Origin: Nonomuraea aridisoli
GTDB taxonomy: Bacteria > Actinomycetota > Actinomycetes > Streptosporangiales > Streptosporangiaceae
Assembly: GCF_003236395.1 (NCBI RefSeq)
Contig: NZ_POUD01000065.1
Location: 1-37,348 of the forward strand
Reading direction: 5' to 3'
DNA length: 37,348 nt
The position numbers and the translations under genes were made by a program. Of the stretch, positions 14,789 to 22,520 are shown one piece after another. The notes below the pieces were generated by a model. It was not told where the DNA came from and ran no database searches. It saw only the letters and a program-made list of their open reading frames with translations. Position 1 is the first letter of the stretch. Each line of letters begins with the position of its first letter.

Positions 14789-16088
14789 CGCCGAGGACGG
14801 GGAAGTCGCTGCGGAAGATGCCGCGCGGATCGCGGGCCCGCTTGAGCGCCCTGAGCCGGGCGAGGGCGTCCGGGGTGAAGGCGCTCGCCGCGCTCTCACC
14901 CGCCGCGAGGAAGGTGAACGGCTTGCGCCCGCTGTGCGGGACGAGCGCGCCGGTGCTCTGACGCATGCGCTCTCTCACGGCGGCGCCGCCGTCCTGGCCG
15001 GGGACGCCGAACAGGTAGAGGGCGAACGGCTCCTCCAGCCGCCCGGCCGGCGTGCCGGACGGGCGGGCGAGGGCACCGCCGAGGTGGCGGAGCTGGACGC
15101 TGAGCAGCGGGTCGATCGGGCGTCGCAGCAGCGCCGCCGCGACCTCGTCGGTCAGGCCCGTCAGGAGCTCGGCGCGTGTCACGCCGGGGCCGGGATCGGT
15201 GGGTTCGGCGGTGATCGAGCCCAGCCGGGCGATCGGCAGCATGGCGCGGGAGTCGGAGAGCCGTCCCGGGATCTTCTCCAGCGGGCTCATCAGGGCCTCG
15301 GCGTCGCCGCCGTCGCCGAGGAAGGTGGCGTCCACCGCGACCATCGGGGCGGCTCCGGGGAACCGCAGGAGGTCGTACCACAGGGTCAGCTCCTCCGGGG
15401 CGGCGCCGGTGACCTGACGGTAGGCGTCCAGGACGGCCGGCGCCTGGTCGGCGGGCCACAGCAGCCGCCCGCCGTACAGGCGGGGCGCCGGGTGGAGGGC
15501 GAACTCGATCGCGGTGACGACGGCGAAGTCACCGCCGCCGCCGCGCAGCGCCCAGAACAGGTCGGGGTCGCTGTCGGCGGTCACCCGGGCGCGGGCGCCG
15601 ATGGCGTCCACGACGTCGAACGCGCGCACGCTCTGCGAGGCGAAGCCGTGCCTGCGGCCGAACCAGCTGAGGCCGCCGCCAAGGGTGTAGCCGGTGACGG
15701 TGACCACCGGGCTGCTGCCGGCCAGGCCGGCGAGCCCGTACGCGCCGGTGGCCTCCAGGACCCGCCCCCACGTGACGCCGGCCCCCACGCGGGCGATCCG
15801 CTCACCGGGATCGATGTCGAGCGCGTCCAGGCGGATGGTGCGCAACAGGATCACCCCGTCGGTGTCGCCGGTGGCTCCGTGGCCGCTGGGCTGGGTGGCG
15901 ATGGTCAGCCCGGCCAGGCTCGCGTGCCGGACCAGCGCGGCCACGTCGTCGGCGTCGGCGGCCTCCACCACGGCCAGGACGTGCTGCTCGACCGCCAGGT
16001 TCCAGGGCCGCCGCGCCTGCTCGAACCCCTCCTCCCCCCCCGCGAGCACCGTGCCGCGAACTTCGTCGCCGAGTCCGCCGCCCGCCAC
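14748..16088 (-). CDS. FAD-binding oxidoreductase (PCMH/berberine-bridge type)
   Basis: The product is 446 residues if it starts at the GTG at 16088. The opening EVRGTVLAGGEEGFEQARRP then WNLAV is the classic start of this family. The FAD-binding PCMH domain has SGHGATG, VGAGVTWGRVLEATGAYGLA and TLGGGLSWFGRRHGFA, and RGGGGDFAVVT is the pyrophosphate loop. The end DPRGIFRSDFPV matches the C-terminal motif D-P-x-x-x-F-R. The usual histidine tether motif R-S-G-G-H-x appears as Q-P-S-G-H, so covalent FAD is uncertain. Its 3' end overlaps the convergent P450. Its 5' end lies next to a regulator remnant on the other strand. Confidence 0.88.
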   Translation of the reverse strand: MAGGGLGDEVRGTVLAGGEEGFEQARRPWNLAVEQHVLAVVEAADADDVAALVRHASLAGLTIATQPSGHGATGDTDGVILLRTIRLDALDIDPGERIARVGAGVTWGRVLEATGAYGLAGLAGSSPVVTVTGYTLGGGLSWFGRRHGFASQSVRAFDVVDAIGARARVTADSDPDLFWALRGGGGDFAVVTAIEFALHPAPRLYGGRLLWPADQAPAVLDAYRQVTGAAPEELTLWYDLLRFPGAAPMVAVDATFLGDGGDAEALMSPLEKIPGRLSDSRAMLPIARLGSITAEPTDPGPGVTRAELLTGLTDEVAAALLRRPIDPLLSVQLRHLGGALARPSGTPAGRLEEPFALYLFGVPGQDGGAAVRERMRQSTGALVPHSGRKPFTFLAAGESAASAFTPDALARLRALKRARDPRGIFRSDFPVLGVSAGGPEERSDRS

Positions 16089-16089
16089 C

Positions 16090-16887
16090 GGTTGCTCGTC
16101 CTCGTCACCTGCCGTCCGGAACCCGGCGACCACCCCGACGCCCTGCGCGACACCCTCGCCGTGTTGTCGCGGGCCGGCGAACGGCTGGAGCTGCAACGGC
16201 GAGGTGATGGCGCTGGTCTTCCTGATGTCCTGCCTGCTGCGCGACGGCGACCTGCCGGGGTGGGACCGCGAGCTGGCCCGCTGCGAGACGTTGCTGAAGG
16301 AGCGGCCGGAGCTGGAGTCGATGGTGCGCATCGCCCAGACCGCCCGCGCCACCCTCGACGGCAGGTGGGACGACGCAGAAGAACTGCTCACCCGGTACGG
16401 CGACATGCGGTTCGGTTCGACGCTGTGGGGCAGGCGGTTCCGGCACCTGGTCACCACGTTCACCTGCCGCCGCGCCCAGGGCCGCGTTCCCGAGATCCTG
16501 GACGAGCTGCTGGCCGCCGCCGGCGAGCCGCACTTCATGCCCCTGCGGCCCGTCGCCGTGCTCGCGGCCGTTGAAGCGGGCCGTCCGGAGCCGGCCCGCC
16601 GGCTGATCGACCGGTGGGGCACCCACGTCCCCGACGACTGGGTCGCCGACTTCCTCGTCCCGGTCTGCGGGCTGGTCGCCGCGCACCTCGGCGTTCCCGA
16701 CCCACGCGAGCTCTACGACCGCCTCGCGCCGTACGCGGACCAGCTGGTCGTGGCCGGCATGGGAACCGCCTGCTGGGGCCCCACCCACCTGGTCCTGGAA
16801 CGCCTGGCCCGCCGCCTCGGGGACGAGAACGCGGCCCGCGCGCACGCCCGCGCGGGCCTCAGCCGGCCGTGTCCGCCACGGTCATGA
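16090..16887 (+). pseudogene. Remnant of an AfsR/LuxR-type regulator (helical repeat region)
   Basis: Plus-strand coding character runs from about 16090: RHRLLVLVTCRPEPGDHPDA in one frame, then, after a frame change near 16200, GEVMALVFLMSCLLRDGDLP through WDRELARCETLLKERPELES to LERLARRLGDENAARAHARA. The second part is a TPR-like helical array as found in large ATP-binding LuxR or SARP regulators. Missing are the P-loop, any DNA-binding domain at either end, and a continuous frame. The fragment abuts the FAD-oxidoreductase start on the opposite strand and runs into the acetyltransferase 3' end (16882). It is a decayed gene. Confidence 0.62.
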
Positions 16888-17529
16888 CCCCGGGGCGGCG
16901 GCCTCCAGGTCGGCGATGGTGCCCGACATGATCGTCCGCACGTGTTCGGTGATGTGCTCCGCGGGCCAGTCCCACCAGGCCACCGCCAGCAGCCGGGCGA
17001 CGTCCTCCTCGTTGTAGCGGGTGCGGATGAGGCGGGCCGGGTTGCCGCCGACGATCCCGTAGTCGGGCACGTCCGAGGTGACCACGGCGCCGGCTCCGAT
17101 GATCGCGCCGTGTCCGATCCGTACGCCCGGCATCACCGTGGCGCCGTAGCCGAACCAGACGTCGTTCCCGACGACGGTGTCCCCGCGGTTAAGCAGGCCG
17201 GTGAGCAGGTCGAAATGCGCGGTCCACGAGCCGCCCACGGTCGGGAAGGGGAACGTCGAGGGGCCGTCCATGCGGTGGTTGGCGCCGTTCATGAGGAACC
17301 GCACCCCCGTGCCGAGCGCGCAGAACCTGCCGATGATCAGTTTCTCCGGCCCGTAGTGGTAGAGCACGTTGCGCGTCTCGAACGCGGTCGGATCGTCCGG
17401 GTCGTCGTAGTACGTGTACTCCCCCACCTCGATCAACGGCGACGTGACCAGCGGCCGGAGCAGCACCACCCGAGGGTGCTCGGGCATGGGGTGCACCACG
17501 GTCGGGTCGGCGGGGACATGGGCCTCCAC
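16882..17529 (-). CDS. CatB/Vat-type xenobiotic O-acetyltransferase
   Basis: The product is a 215-residue left-handed beta-helix acyltransferase. VGEYTYYDDPDDPTAFETRN and IIGRFCALGTGVRFLMNGAN are family hallmarks; the catalytic His is in NGANHRMDG (H85). The hexapeptide strands GNDVWFGYGATVMPGVRIGH and GAIIGAGAVVTSDVPDYGIV are followed by GGNPARLIRTRY. This family acetylates streptogramin A or chloramphenicol (Vat, CatB). Divergent expression from a TetR gene across a shared operator fits a drug- or metabolite-inducible resistance enzyme, but the specificity is untested. Confidence 0.93.
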   Translation of the reverse strand: MEAHVPADPTVVHPMPEHPRVVLLRPLVTSPLIEVGEYTYYDDPDDPTAFETRNVLYHYGPEKLIIGRFCALGTGVRFLMNGANHRMDGPSTFPFPTVGGSWTAHFDLLTGLLNRGDTVVGNDVWFGYGATVMPGVRIGHGAIIGAGAVVTSDVPDYGIVGGNPARLIRTRYNEEDVARLLAVAWWDWPAEHITEHVRTIMSGTIADLEAAAPGS

Positions 17530-17546
17530 AGATCATTTCCTTTCCG

Positions 17547-17570
17547 TTAATGCGACAGATGCTACATTAA
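17547..17570. promoter_or_regulatory. Shared operator of the acetyltransferase and tetR genes
   Basis: TTAATG at 17547-17552 and CATTAA at 17565-17570 are inverted repeats around a spacer that itself contains imperfect dyad symmetry. The site is central in the 72-bp divergent region and AT-rich against its surroundings. The adjacent TetR protein is the likely ligand. Confidence 0.7.
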
Positions 17571-17601
17571 GCCGTGTGCTGAGCAAACCGGAGGCAGAGC
17601 G

Positions 17602-18225
17602 TTGACGTCCGCGGTCCCACCGCCCCAGGGCGGCCCGACCCGGCGCCGCCCGGGCGGCCGTACCAGCCGCATCCGTACGCAGGTGCTCGACGCGGTCCGT
17701 GCCGAGCTCGGTGAGCGCGGCTACGACGAGCTCACCCTGGACGCTGTCGCGGCCCGCGCGGGCGTTCATCGCGCGACGGTGTACCGGCGCTGGCGGGATG
17801 TCGGCGGCCTGCTCGCCGACCTGCTCGAAGCGACCGGTGACGACGACTGGCAGCCCCAGGACACCGGCTCCCTGCTGGGCGACCTGGCGGCGCTGAACCA
17901 CGAGAACCAGGCGGCCCTGACCGCGCGGCCGTCGATCGCCGCGGCCCTGATCGCCGCCTCGTTCCGCTCCGCAGAGGCCGCCCGCGGCCTGGATCGGCTC
18001 TGGGAGGACCGCTACGCCCGCTGCGAGGTCATCGTCAGCCGGGCCGTTCGCCGCGGCGAACTCCCGCCGGACACCGACGCGCGGCGGCTGCTCGTCGCCG
18101 CCACCGCGCCGCTGTACCACCAACTGGTGCTGCTCCGTACGCCACCCGACCCCGACCTTCCGGACCAGGCGGCCAGGACCGCCGTCCTCGCCGCCTCCGC
18201 CGGCGCCTTCACCGGCTCCCGATGA
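17602..18225 (+). CDS. TetR-family regulator of the acetyltransferase
   Basis: The product is 207 residues, starting at a TTG with GGAGG centred ~10 bases upstream. The HTH is ELGERGYDELTLDAVAARAG then VHRATVYRRWRDVGGLLADL, the TVYRRW recognition helix of a common actinomycete TetR group. The C-terminal domain is ordinary. It is divergent from the Vat-like gene, which it likely controls; a VOC-fold protein follows 34 bp later in the same direction. Confidence 0.9.
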   Translation: MTSAVPPPQGGPTRRRPGGRTSRIRTQVLDAVRAELGERGYDELTLDAVAARAGVHRATVYRRWRDVGGLLADLLEATGDDDWQPQDTGSLLGDLAALNHENQAALTARPSIAAALIAASFRSAEAARGLDRLWEDRYARCEVIVSRAVRRGELPPDTDARRLLVAATAPLYHQLVLLRTPPDPDLPDQAARTAVLAASAGAFTGSR

Positions 18226-18259
18226 TCGGCACCTCGGTCGTCTCCGTACACTGTCGGGC

Positions 18260-18643
18260 ATGGCATGCCGCATCAGTGAGCTGGTCATCGACTGCGCCGA
18301 CCCCGAGCGACTCGCCGCGTTCTGGAGCGAGGTCCTCGGCTACGTCGAGCTCGGCCGGGAGGACGACGGAAGCATCGAGATCGGGCCGCCCGACGCCGGC
18401 TTCGGCGGCCCGCAGCCCACGCTCGTGCTCAGCCCCAGCAGCGACCCGCCGACCGGGAAGCTCCGGCTGCACATCGACGTCAACGCCACCGACCGTGACC
18501 AGGACACCGAGCTGGAGCGGCTGCTCGCGCTCGGCGCCAAGCCCGCCGACGTCGGCCAGACCGGCACGGAGAGCTGGCACGTCCTGGCCGACCCGGAAGG
18601 CAACGAATTCTGCCTCCTGCGCACCCGGCTCCAGCCCCTCTGA
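18260..18643 (+). CDS. VOC-superfamily (glyoxalase/bleomycin-resistance fold) protein
   Basis: The product is 127 residues. ISELVIDCADPERLAAFWSE opens the first beta-alpha-beta-beta-beta unit, and KLRLHIDVNATDRDQDTELE opens the second; it ends HVLADPEGNEFCLL, the standard VOC finish. In the Glyoxalase_6 subgroup the fold may bind metals or sequester drugs. It follows the TetR gene closely and may be co-transcribed. The function is not predictable from the fold alone. Confidence 0.88.
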   Translation: MACRISELVIDCADPERLAAFWSEVLGYVELGREDDGSIEIGPPDAGFGGPQPTLVLSPSSDPPTGKLRLHIDVNATDRDQDTELERLLALGAKPADVGQTGTESWHVLADPEGNEFCLLRTRLQPL

Positions 18644-18647
18644 CCTC

Positions 18648-20384
18648 TCACCGCCCGTTGGCGTGGATCCGGCGGTAGGAGGGTTGCCACATGGCGTCCT
18701 GAACCTGCTGGACGGTGTCGCGCAGGTCGACACGGGCCAGCCGCTCCTCGGCCGCCCGGTTCGCGACGGCCACGGCGACCGTGGCGGAGATCTCACGCAG
18801 GTTGTCCACCTGGGGCAACAGCGACGCGCCAGGGGCGGAGACGTCCACCATGCCGCCGACGGCCTCGGCGGCGGCCCGCAACATGCCGGGGCTGACCCGG
18901 CGGGCCCGCGCGACCACGACGCCCAGCCCCAGCCCGGGGTAGAGCAGCGCGTTGTTGGCCTGGGCGATGGCGTAGGTGACGCCGTTGTACGTGATCGGCT
19001 CGATCGGGATGCCGGTGGCGATCAGCGCCCTGCCCTCGCTCCAGCGGATGAGGTCGGCGGGCATGGCCTCGATGCGCTCGGTCGGGTTGGAGACGGGGAA
19101 GATGATCGGCCGCTCCACGCCCGCCGCCATCGTGCGTACGATCTGCTCGGTGAACGCGCCGTGCGCGGTGGAGGCGCCCAGCAGCACGGTCGGCTTGACG
19201 CGCTCGACGACTTCGGCCAGTGAGATGCCGTGCTCGCCGCGGGGCCAGCCGGCCACCTCGTCCCTCGGCCGCGCATACGGCCGCTGGTAGTCACGCAGGT
19301 CGGCCAGGTCGTCGGTGAGCAGGCCCTGCTTGTCGACCGGCCAGATCCGCCGGGTGGCGGTGTCCCGGTCCAGGCCGTCGCGGATCATCGCATCGCGCAG
19401 CTGGTCGGCGATGCCGATGCCGGCGGTGCCCGCGCCGAGGATGACGATCCGCTGCTCGCGCATGGAGGTCCCGGACGCCTTGACGGCGCTGAGCATCGCG
19501 GCCAGCACGATGGCCCCGGTGCCCTGCATGTCGTCGTTGAAGGTGCAGATCCGGCCGGTGTACCTCTCCAGGATCCGGCGGGCGTTGGACGGGCCGAAGT
19601 CCTCCCAGTGCAGCAGGGCGCCGGGGAACATCCGGGTGGCCGTGGTGACGTAGGCGTCGATGAAGTCGTCGTAACGCTGCCCGCGCACCCGCGAGTGCCG
19701 GTTGCCCACGTAGGCGGGGTCGTTCAGGAGGGCCTCGTTGTCGGTGCCCACGTCGAGGGCGACCGGGATGGCCCGGCCGGGGTCGATGCCCGCGGCGGCC
19801 GTGTAGACGGCCAGCTTCCCGGCCGCGATGCCCGCACCGCCGCCCACCCCCCAGTCGCCGATGCCGAGGATCTCCTCGGCGTCGGAGGCCACGATCAGGT
19901 CGACGTCGTCCGGGCCCAGCCCGACGTTCGTGAACGCCCGCTCGATCCCGCCCGGGTCGTCGACGGACAGGTACACGCCGCGGGGGCGGCGGTACTCGTG
20001 ACTGTAGGTCTTGATCGCCTCGGAGACCGTCGGGTCGTACACGATGGGCAGCATCTCGCGCAGATGATCGATCAGCAGCCGGTAGTACAGCACCTCGTTG
20101 CGGTCCCGCAGCGCCTCCAGGTAGACGTTCTTGAGCAGGTCACCCGGCTGCGCGCGGTACTGCAGGTACATCCGCCGCGTCTGCTCCTCCAGCGTCTCCA
20201 CCGCCGCCGGAAGCAGGCCTTCCAGCCCCAGCTCGGCCCGCTCCTGCGGTGAGAACGCCGTGCCCTTGTTCAGCAGCGGCTCCTGCAGCACCGCCTGGCC
20301 CCGCAGGGACGTCACATAACTGCCGTCCGGCTGCTCGGCGAACATGAAGCTCGCCAGATCAGGCTTCGTTTTTCCCTGTGCCAT
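18648..20384 (-). CDS. NAD-dependent malic enzyme
   Basis: The product is 578 residues, the length of the long bacterial/eukaryotic-type malic enzyme. It oxidatively decarboxylates malate to pyruvate with NAD(P)+. Catalytic landmarks are visible: Tyr in PIVYDPTVSEA (Y116), Lys in AAGKLAVYTAAAGI (K190), metal ligands in HWEDFGPSNA (E261, D262) and FNDDMQGTGA (D285), and the dinucleotide fold ILGAGTAGIGIADQL (316 on). The start is the ATG at 20384 with GGGGGA just upstream; the longer frame to 20615 would run into unrelated sequence. It appears to be monocistronic. Confidence 0.96.
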   Translation of the reverse strand: MAQGKTKPDLASFMFAEQPDGSYVTSLRGQAVLQEPLLNKGTAFSPQERAELGLEGLLPAAVETLEEQTRRMYLQYRAQPGDLLKNVYLEALRDRNEVLYYRLLIDHLREMLPIVYDPTVSEAIKTYSHEYRRPRGVYLSVDDPGGIERAFTNVGLGPDDVDLIVASDAEEILGIGDWGVGGGAGIAAGKLAVYTAAAGIDPGRAIPVALDVGTDNEALLNDPAYVGNRHSRVRGQRYDDFIDAYVTTATRMFPGALLHWEDFGPSNARRILERYTGRICTFNDDMQGTGAIVLAAMLSAVKASGTSMREQRIVILGAGTAGIGIADQLRDAMIRDGLDRDTATRRIWPVDKQGLLTDDLADLRDYQRPYARPRDEVAGWPRGEHGISLAEVVERVKPTVLLGASTAHGAFTEQIVRTMAAGVERPIIFPVSNPTERIEAMPADLIRWSEGRALIATGIPIEPITYNGVTYAIAQANNALLYPGLGLGVVVARARRVSPGMLRAAAEAVGGMVDVSAPGASLLPQVDNLREISATVAVAVANRAAEERLARVDLRDTVQQVQDAMWQPSYRRIHANGR

Positions 20385-20457
20385 CGTCGTCCCCCGGCGT
20401 CCGATCTCGCTCACAGACGCTGCCCCGGCCAGGGGCACGGACACTGAGCCGCGCCCC

Positions 20458-20640
20458 ATGACAGCCCATACTCCGACAAAGGAGCACGGCGTTTCCCTCG
20501 TGGCCCCTGACTCAGACGTTGCCGTGCGTACCGTGTCCGCGTCGAGACACCTGGGCCTTTCTGGCCCGTCACCCCACGACCTCCCTGTCACCGGGCGCAT
20601 CCCGGCCGAGCTCAACGGTCGCTACCTGAGCGACGCCGGG
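20458..20640 (+). pseudogene. Carotenoid oxygenase, N-terminal fragment
   Basis: From an ATG at 20458 the frame reads a short variable leader and then HDLPVTGRIPAELNGRYL, the characteristic first conserved block of carotenoid/apocarotenoid cleavage oxygenases (D-L-P-V-x-G-x-I-P-x-x-L-x-G-x-Y-L-R-N-G-P-N-P). After about residue 57 the similarity stops (SDAGRAHEAG...). None of the four iron-binding His blocks of the ~450-residue enzyme is present. Only the 5' tip of the gene survives. Confidence 0.6.
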
Positions 20641-21027
20641 CGTGCGCACGAAGCGGGTGCGATACCTCTCGGCCCGCCCGTCACACAGCCATACTCCGTC
20701 CACCATGCCCCGGCCCATGCCCCAGCTGCCCGGCGGGTTGGGCCCTTCGCGCCCATGGTGCACGTGATGGCTTGATGGCGGGGGTTACCAGGCGGTATTC
20801 AGTGTCTTGCTGGTGGGAGCCGCTCAGTGGGTGCGGCGCCGGTTGTCTGGAACCCGAGGGTCAGAACAGCCCACAGAGCGTGAAGATCTTTGGGTTCAGC
20901 TTGAAGACCCTTCCGTTCGCGCGAACTCGGGGACTTCTCGCGCGGGCGTGGAGCACGGCGAACTCTGCGTGCGGCTGCTCGCCGGCTTTGGGGCAGGCCT
21001 GCGTCTTGGCATGTTCGGCGAGGGCCC
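20641..21027. other. No supported gene
   Basis: About 390 bases after the carotenoid-oxygenase fragment. Frames are open on both strands, but none has a recognisable product. A minus-strand stretch (ERKGLQAEPKDLHALWAVLT near 20850-20910) looks protein-like but cannot be named. Confidence 0.3.
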
Positions 21028-21195
21028 CTAGATCTTGCCCAGGGACGGGGGCCGGCCCTTGCGTTCACCGGTGATCAGGCCCTGGCGGATGTCTTCGACG
21101 CGTTCCCGGCGCCTTGCGGCGCGGTACGCCCCCGCCCAGCGTGCCGCACGGCAGGAAGGGCACCACGCGGCCTCGATCGTCGTCAAGTGGTCCAT
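21028..21195 (-). CDS. Small CxxC hypothetical protein
   Basis: A possible 55-residue protein starts at the ATG at 21195, with GAGAGG seven bases upstream. It contains AAWCPSCRAARWAGAYRAAR, a single C-x2-C pair followed by a strongly basic stretch, and ends in GERKGRPPSLGKI. One CxxC could be half of a zinc site. I recognise no family. The good ribosome binding site is the main reason to list it. Confidence 0.35.
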   Translation of the reverse strand: MDHLTTIEAAWCPSCRAARWAGAYRAARRRERVEDIRQGLITGERKGRPPSLGKI

Positions 21196-21228
21196 GCCGG
21201 AACCTCTCGCGTCAGGCCGGCCGGGCAC

Positions 21229-21739
21229 GTCGGGAAGTGTTCGGGTGTCCGTCGCCCACTACCTCACCCCCGGCTGTGGGCTGACCATGTTCCTGCCAGG
21301 CATCCGCCCCCACCTCCAGCACCGCGCCGACCTCGACCCGATCACCCGCCAGCTGCTGGGCGCCCCCGACCGCTCCCTCGGGAAAGGCGCTGGCGCCCCC
21401 TTGCACCGGTGGTGGGGCCACCACAACCGGCGCCTCCGCCGCACCTGCGTGAACGTCGTCAGCCCTAGAGCACACCCATCGCGGGGTTCACCCGATGTCA
21501 TCCCGCCCGCTGACGCGCAGAGCTCGCCTGCGCGTGCGACGAGGTCTTCACCCCTGAGTTCCGCGCGGAACGCGCCCGAGGGGGCGCCCCTCGCGTCTGC
21601 GCTTCGGCCTCCAGGGAGGATCGGACCGGGTTTGGCGCTACCGCCTTCGTAGCACGTCAAACGGCGTCCCGGTGGTCATGGGCGAGTATGCAGGGCCGCG
21701 AGGGGAGCCACTTGCTCGCGGCCCTGTCTGCTGCCGGGC
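21229..21739. other. No supported gene
   Basis: About 510 bases between the small CxxC frame and the Sde182-like fragment. A rightward frame (LTMFLPGIRPHLQHRADLDP near 21278-21340) looks protein-like but is not recognised and lacks a start. Confidence 0.3.
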
Positions 21740-22294
21740 TCAGCGATCCGCCGGGATCCCCCCGCCCTCCCTCAGCGCGCTTTGCAGCGTCGTGGCGAGA
21801 GCGGCCAGCGCGGCCTTCGCCTCGGCCGAGACGCGTTTGGAGTCGGCGTTGCTGATGTGGTTGAGGAACGCGCGCAGCGCGCTGTCTGCCGACTGGACCT
21901 TGCCGGCGGCGGTCTGCTCGCGCGCCTTGTCCACGAAGGCGAGCAGCCTCTTGGCGAGATTCGCCGACAAGTGACCGTCGTCCGCCCATTTCTGGACGGC
22001 GGTGGACAAGTCGGCGTACGAGACGACCGTCAACACCACGCGTTTATAGGTCTTCAGGCTTGTGTACATCGGATTGCTCGGAGAGTCCGAAACCTCGAAG
22101 ATCAGATGGACGGTATCTCCGGTCTTGGCGTCCGCCGGATTGGTGAATGTGGCGTCCTTTTCGTTCGCCAGGTCGATGGTCCCGGCGCCGGCGAGGGTGT
22201 CCACGTCGGCATACCGCCACCACTTGTAGGTGAGGCTGTCTCCATCCGGGTCATAAGCGACGCCGTTCAGGTTGACTGTCTGGCCTGGCACCAC
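21740..22294 (-). pseudogene. C-terminal fragment of an Sde182-like (DUF1593) cellulose-binding/hydrolase protein
   Basis: The frame opens just after an in-frame TGA and reads GQTVNLNGVAYDPDGDSLTY, then KWWRYADVD, then KTGDTVHLIFEVSD: the Ig-like C-terminal domain found after the nucleoside-hydrolase-like domain of DUF1593/Sde182 proteins. A helical tail (LAKRLLAFVDKAREQTAAGK ... ADSALRAFLNHI) follows, typical of actinomycete secreted glycosidases. The ~300-residue N-terminal enzyme domain and signal peptide are absent. The break coincides with a long inverted repeat. Confidence 0.75.
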
Positions 22295-22338
22295 GCCGTC
22301 GGGCGGTCCGTTGTCGCTTCAGGGCCGCCCGACGGCGT
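22293..22338. repeat. 14-bp inverted repeat at the Sde182 breakpoint
   Basis: ACGCCGTCGGGCGG at 22293-22306 and its exact reverse complement at 22325-22338 are separated by 18 bp. The left arm is within the first codons of the Sde182-like fragment, so the homology break falls inside this structure. It could be a terminator or the scar of a rearrangement. Confidence 0.65.
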
Positions 22339-22384
22339 TGTGGCTGGTGGGTCTCGGTTGTCGGTGGGCGGGTGGCCTCACATG

Positions 22385-22520
22385 ATCACCGGCGAGCTGC
22401 GTAGCTTCGTGGGTCACCGGTCACCCGCCGGGAGGTGTAGCTCTGTGGGTCATCCGCCTTGCGGCCGTAGCTGTGCGGGCCTTCCATCCTGGAGGCGTAG
22501 CGCCGCCGGTCATCCGCCCT
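22385..22520 (-). repeat. Degenerate ~30-bp tandem repeats after the coiled-coil gene
   Basis: On the minus strand four imperfect units follow each other, each beginning G-G-A/G-T-G-A/G and containing an (A)GCTACG-like core: GGATGACCGGCGGCGCTACG, GGATGGAAGGCCCGCACAGC, GGATGACCCACAGAGCTACA, GGGTGACCGGTGACCCACGA. Unit length is 29-34 bp. They start at the stop codon of the KfrA-like gene and could be protein-binding iterons or decayed coding repeats. Confidence 0.5.

Noticed and set aside
14934..16574. 546-residue plus-strand frame opposite the FAD oxidoreductase
   Set aside because: Mostly antisense shadow (Gly/Ala/Arg-rich without a fold). Only its last part near 16090-16200 belongs to the regulator remnant, and that was listed.
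22385..22520. Possible CRISPR array
   Set aside because: The ~30-bp units are contiguous and degenerate with no unique spacers, and no cas genes are present.
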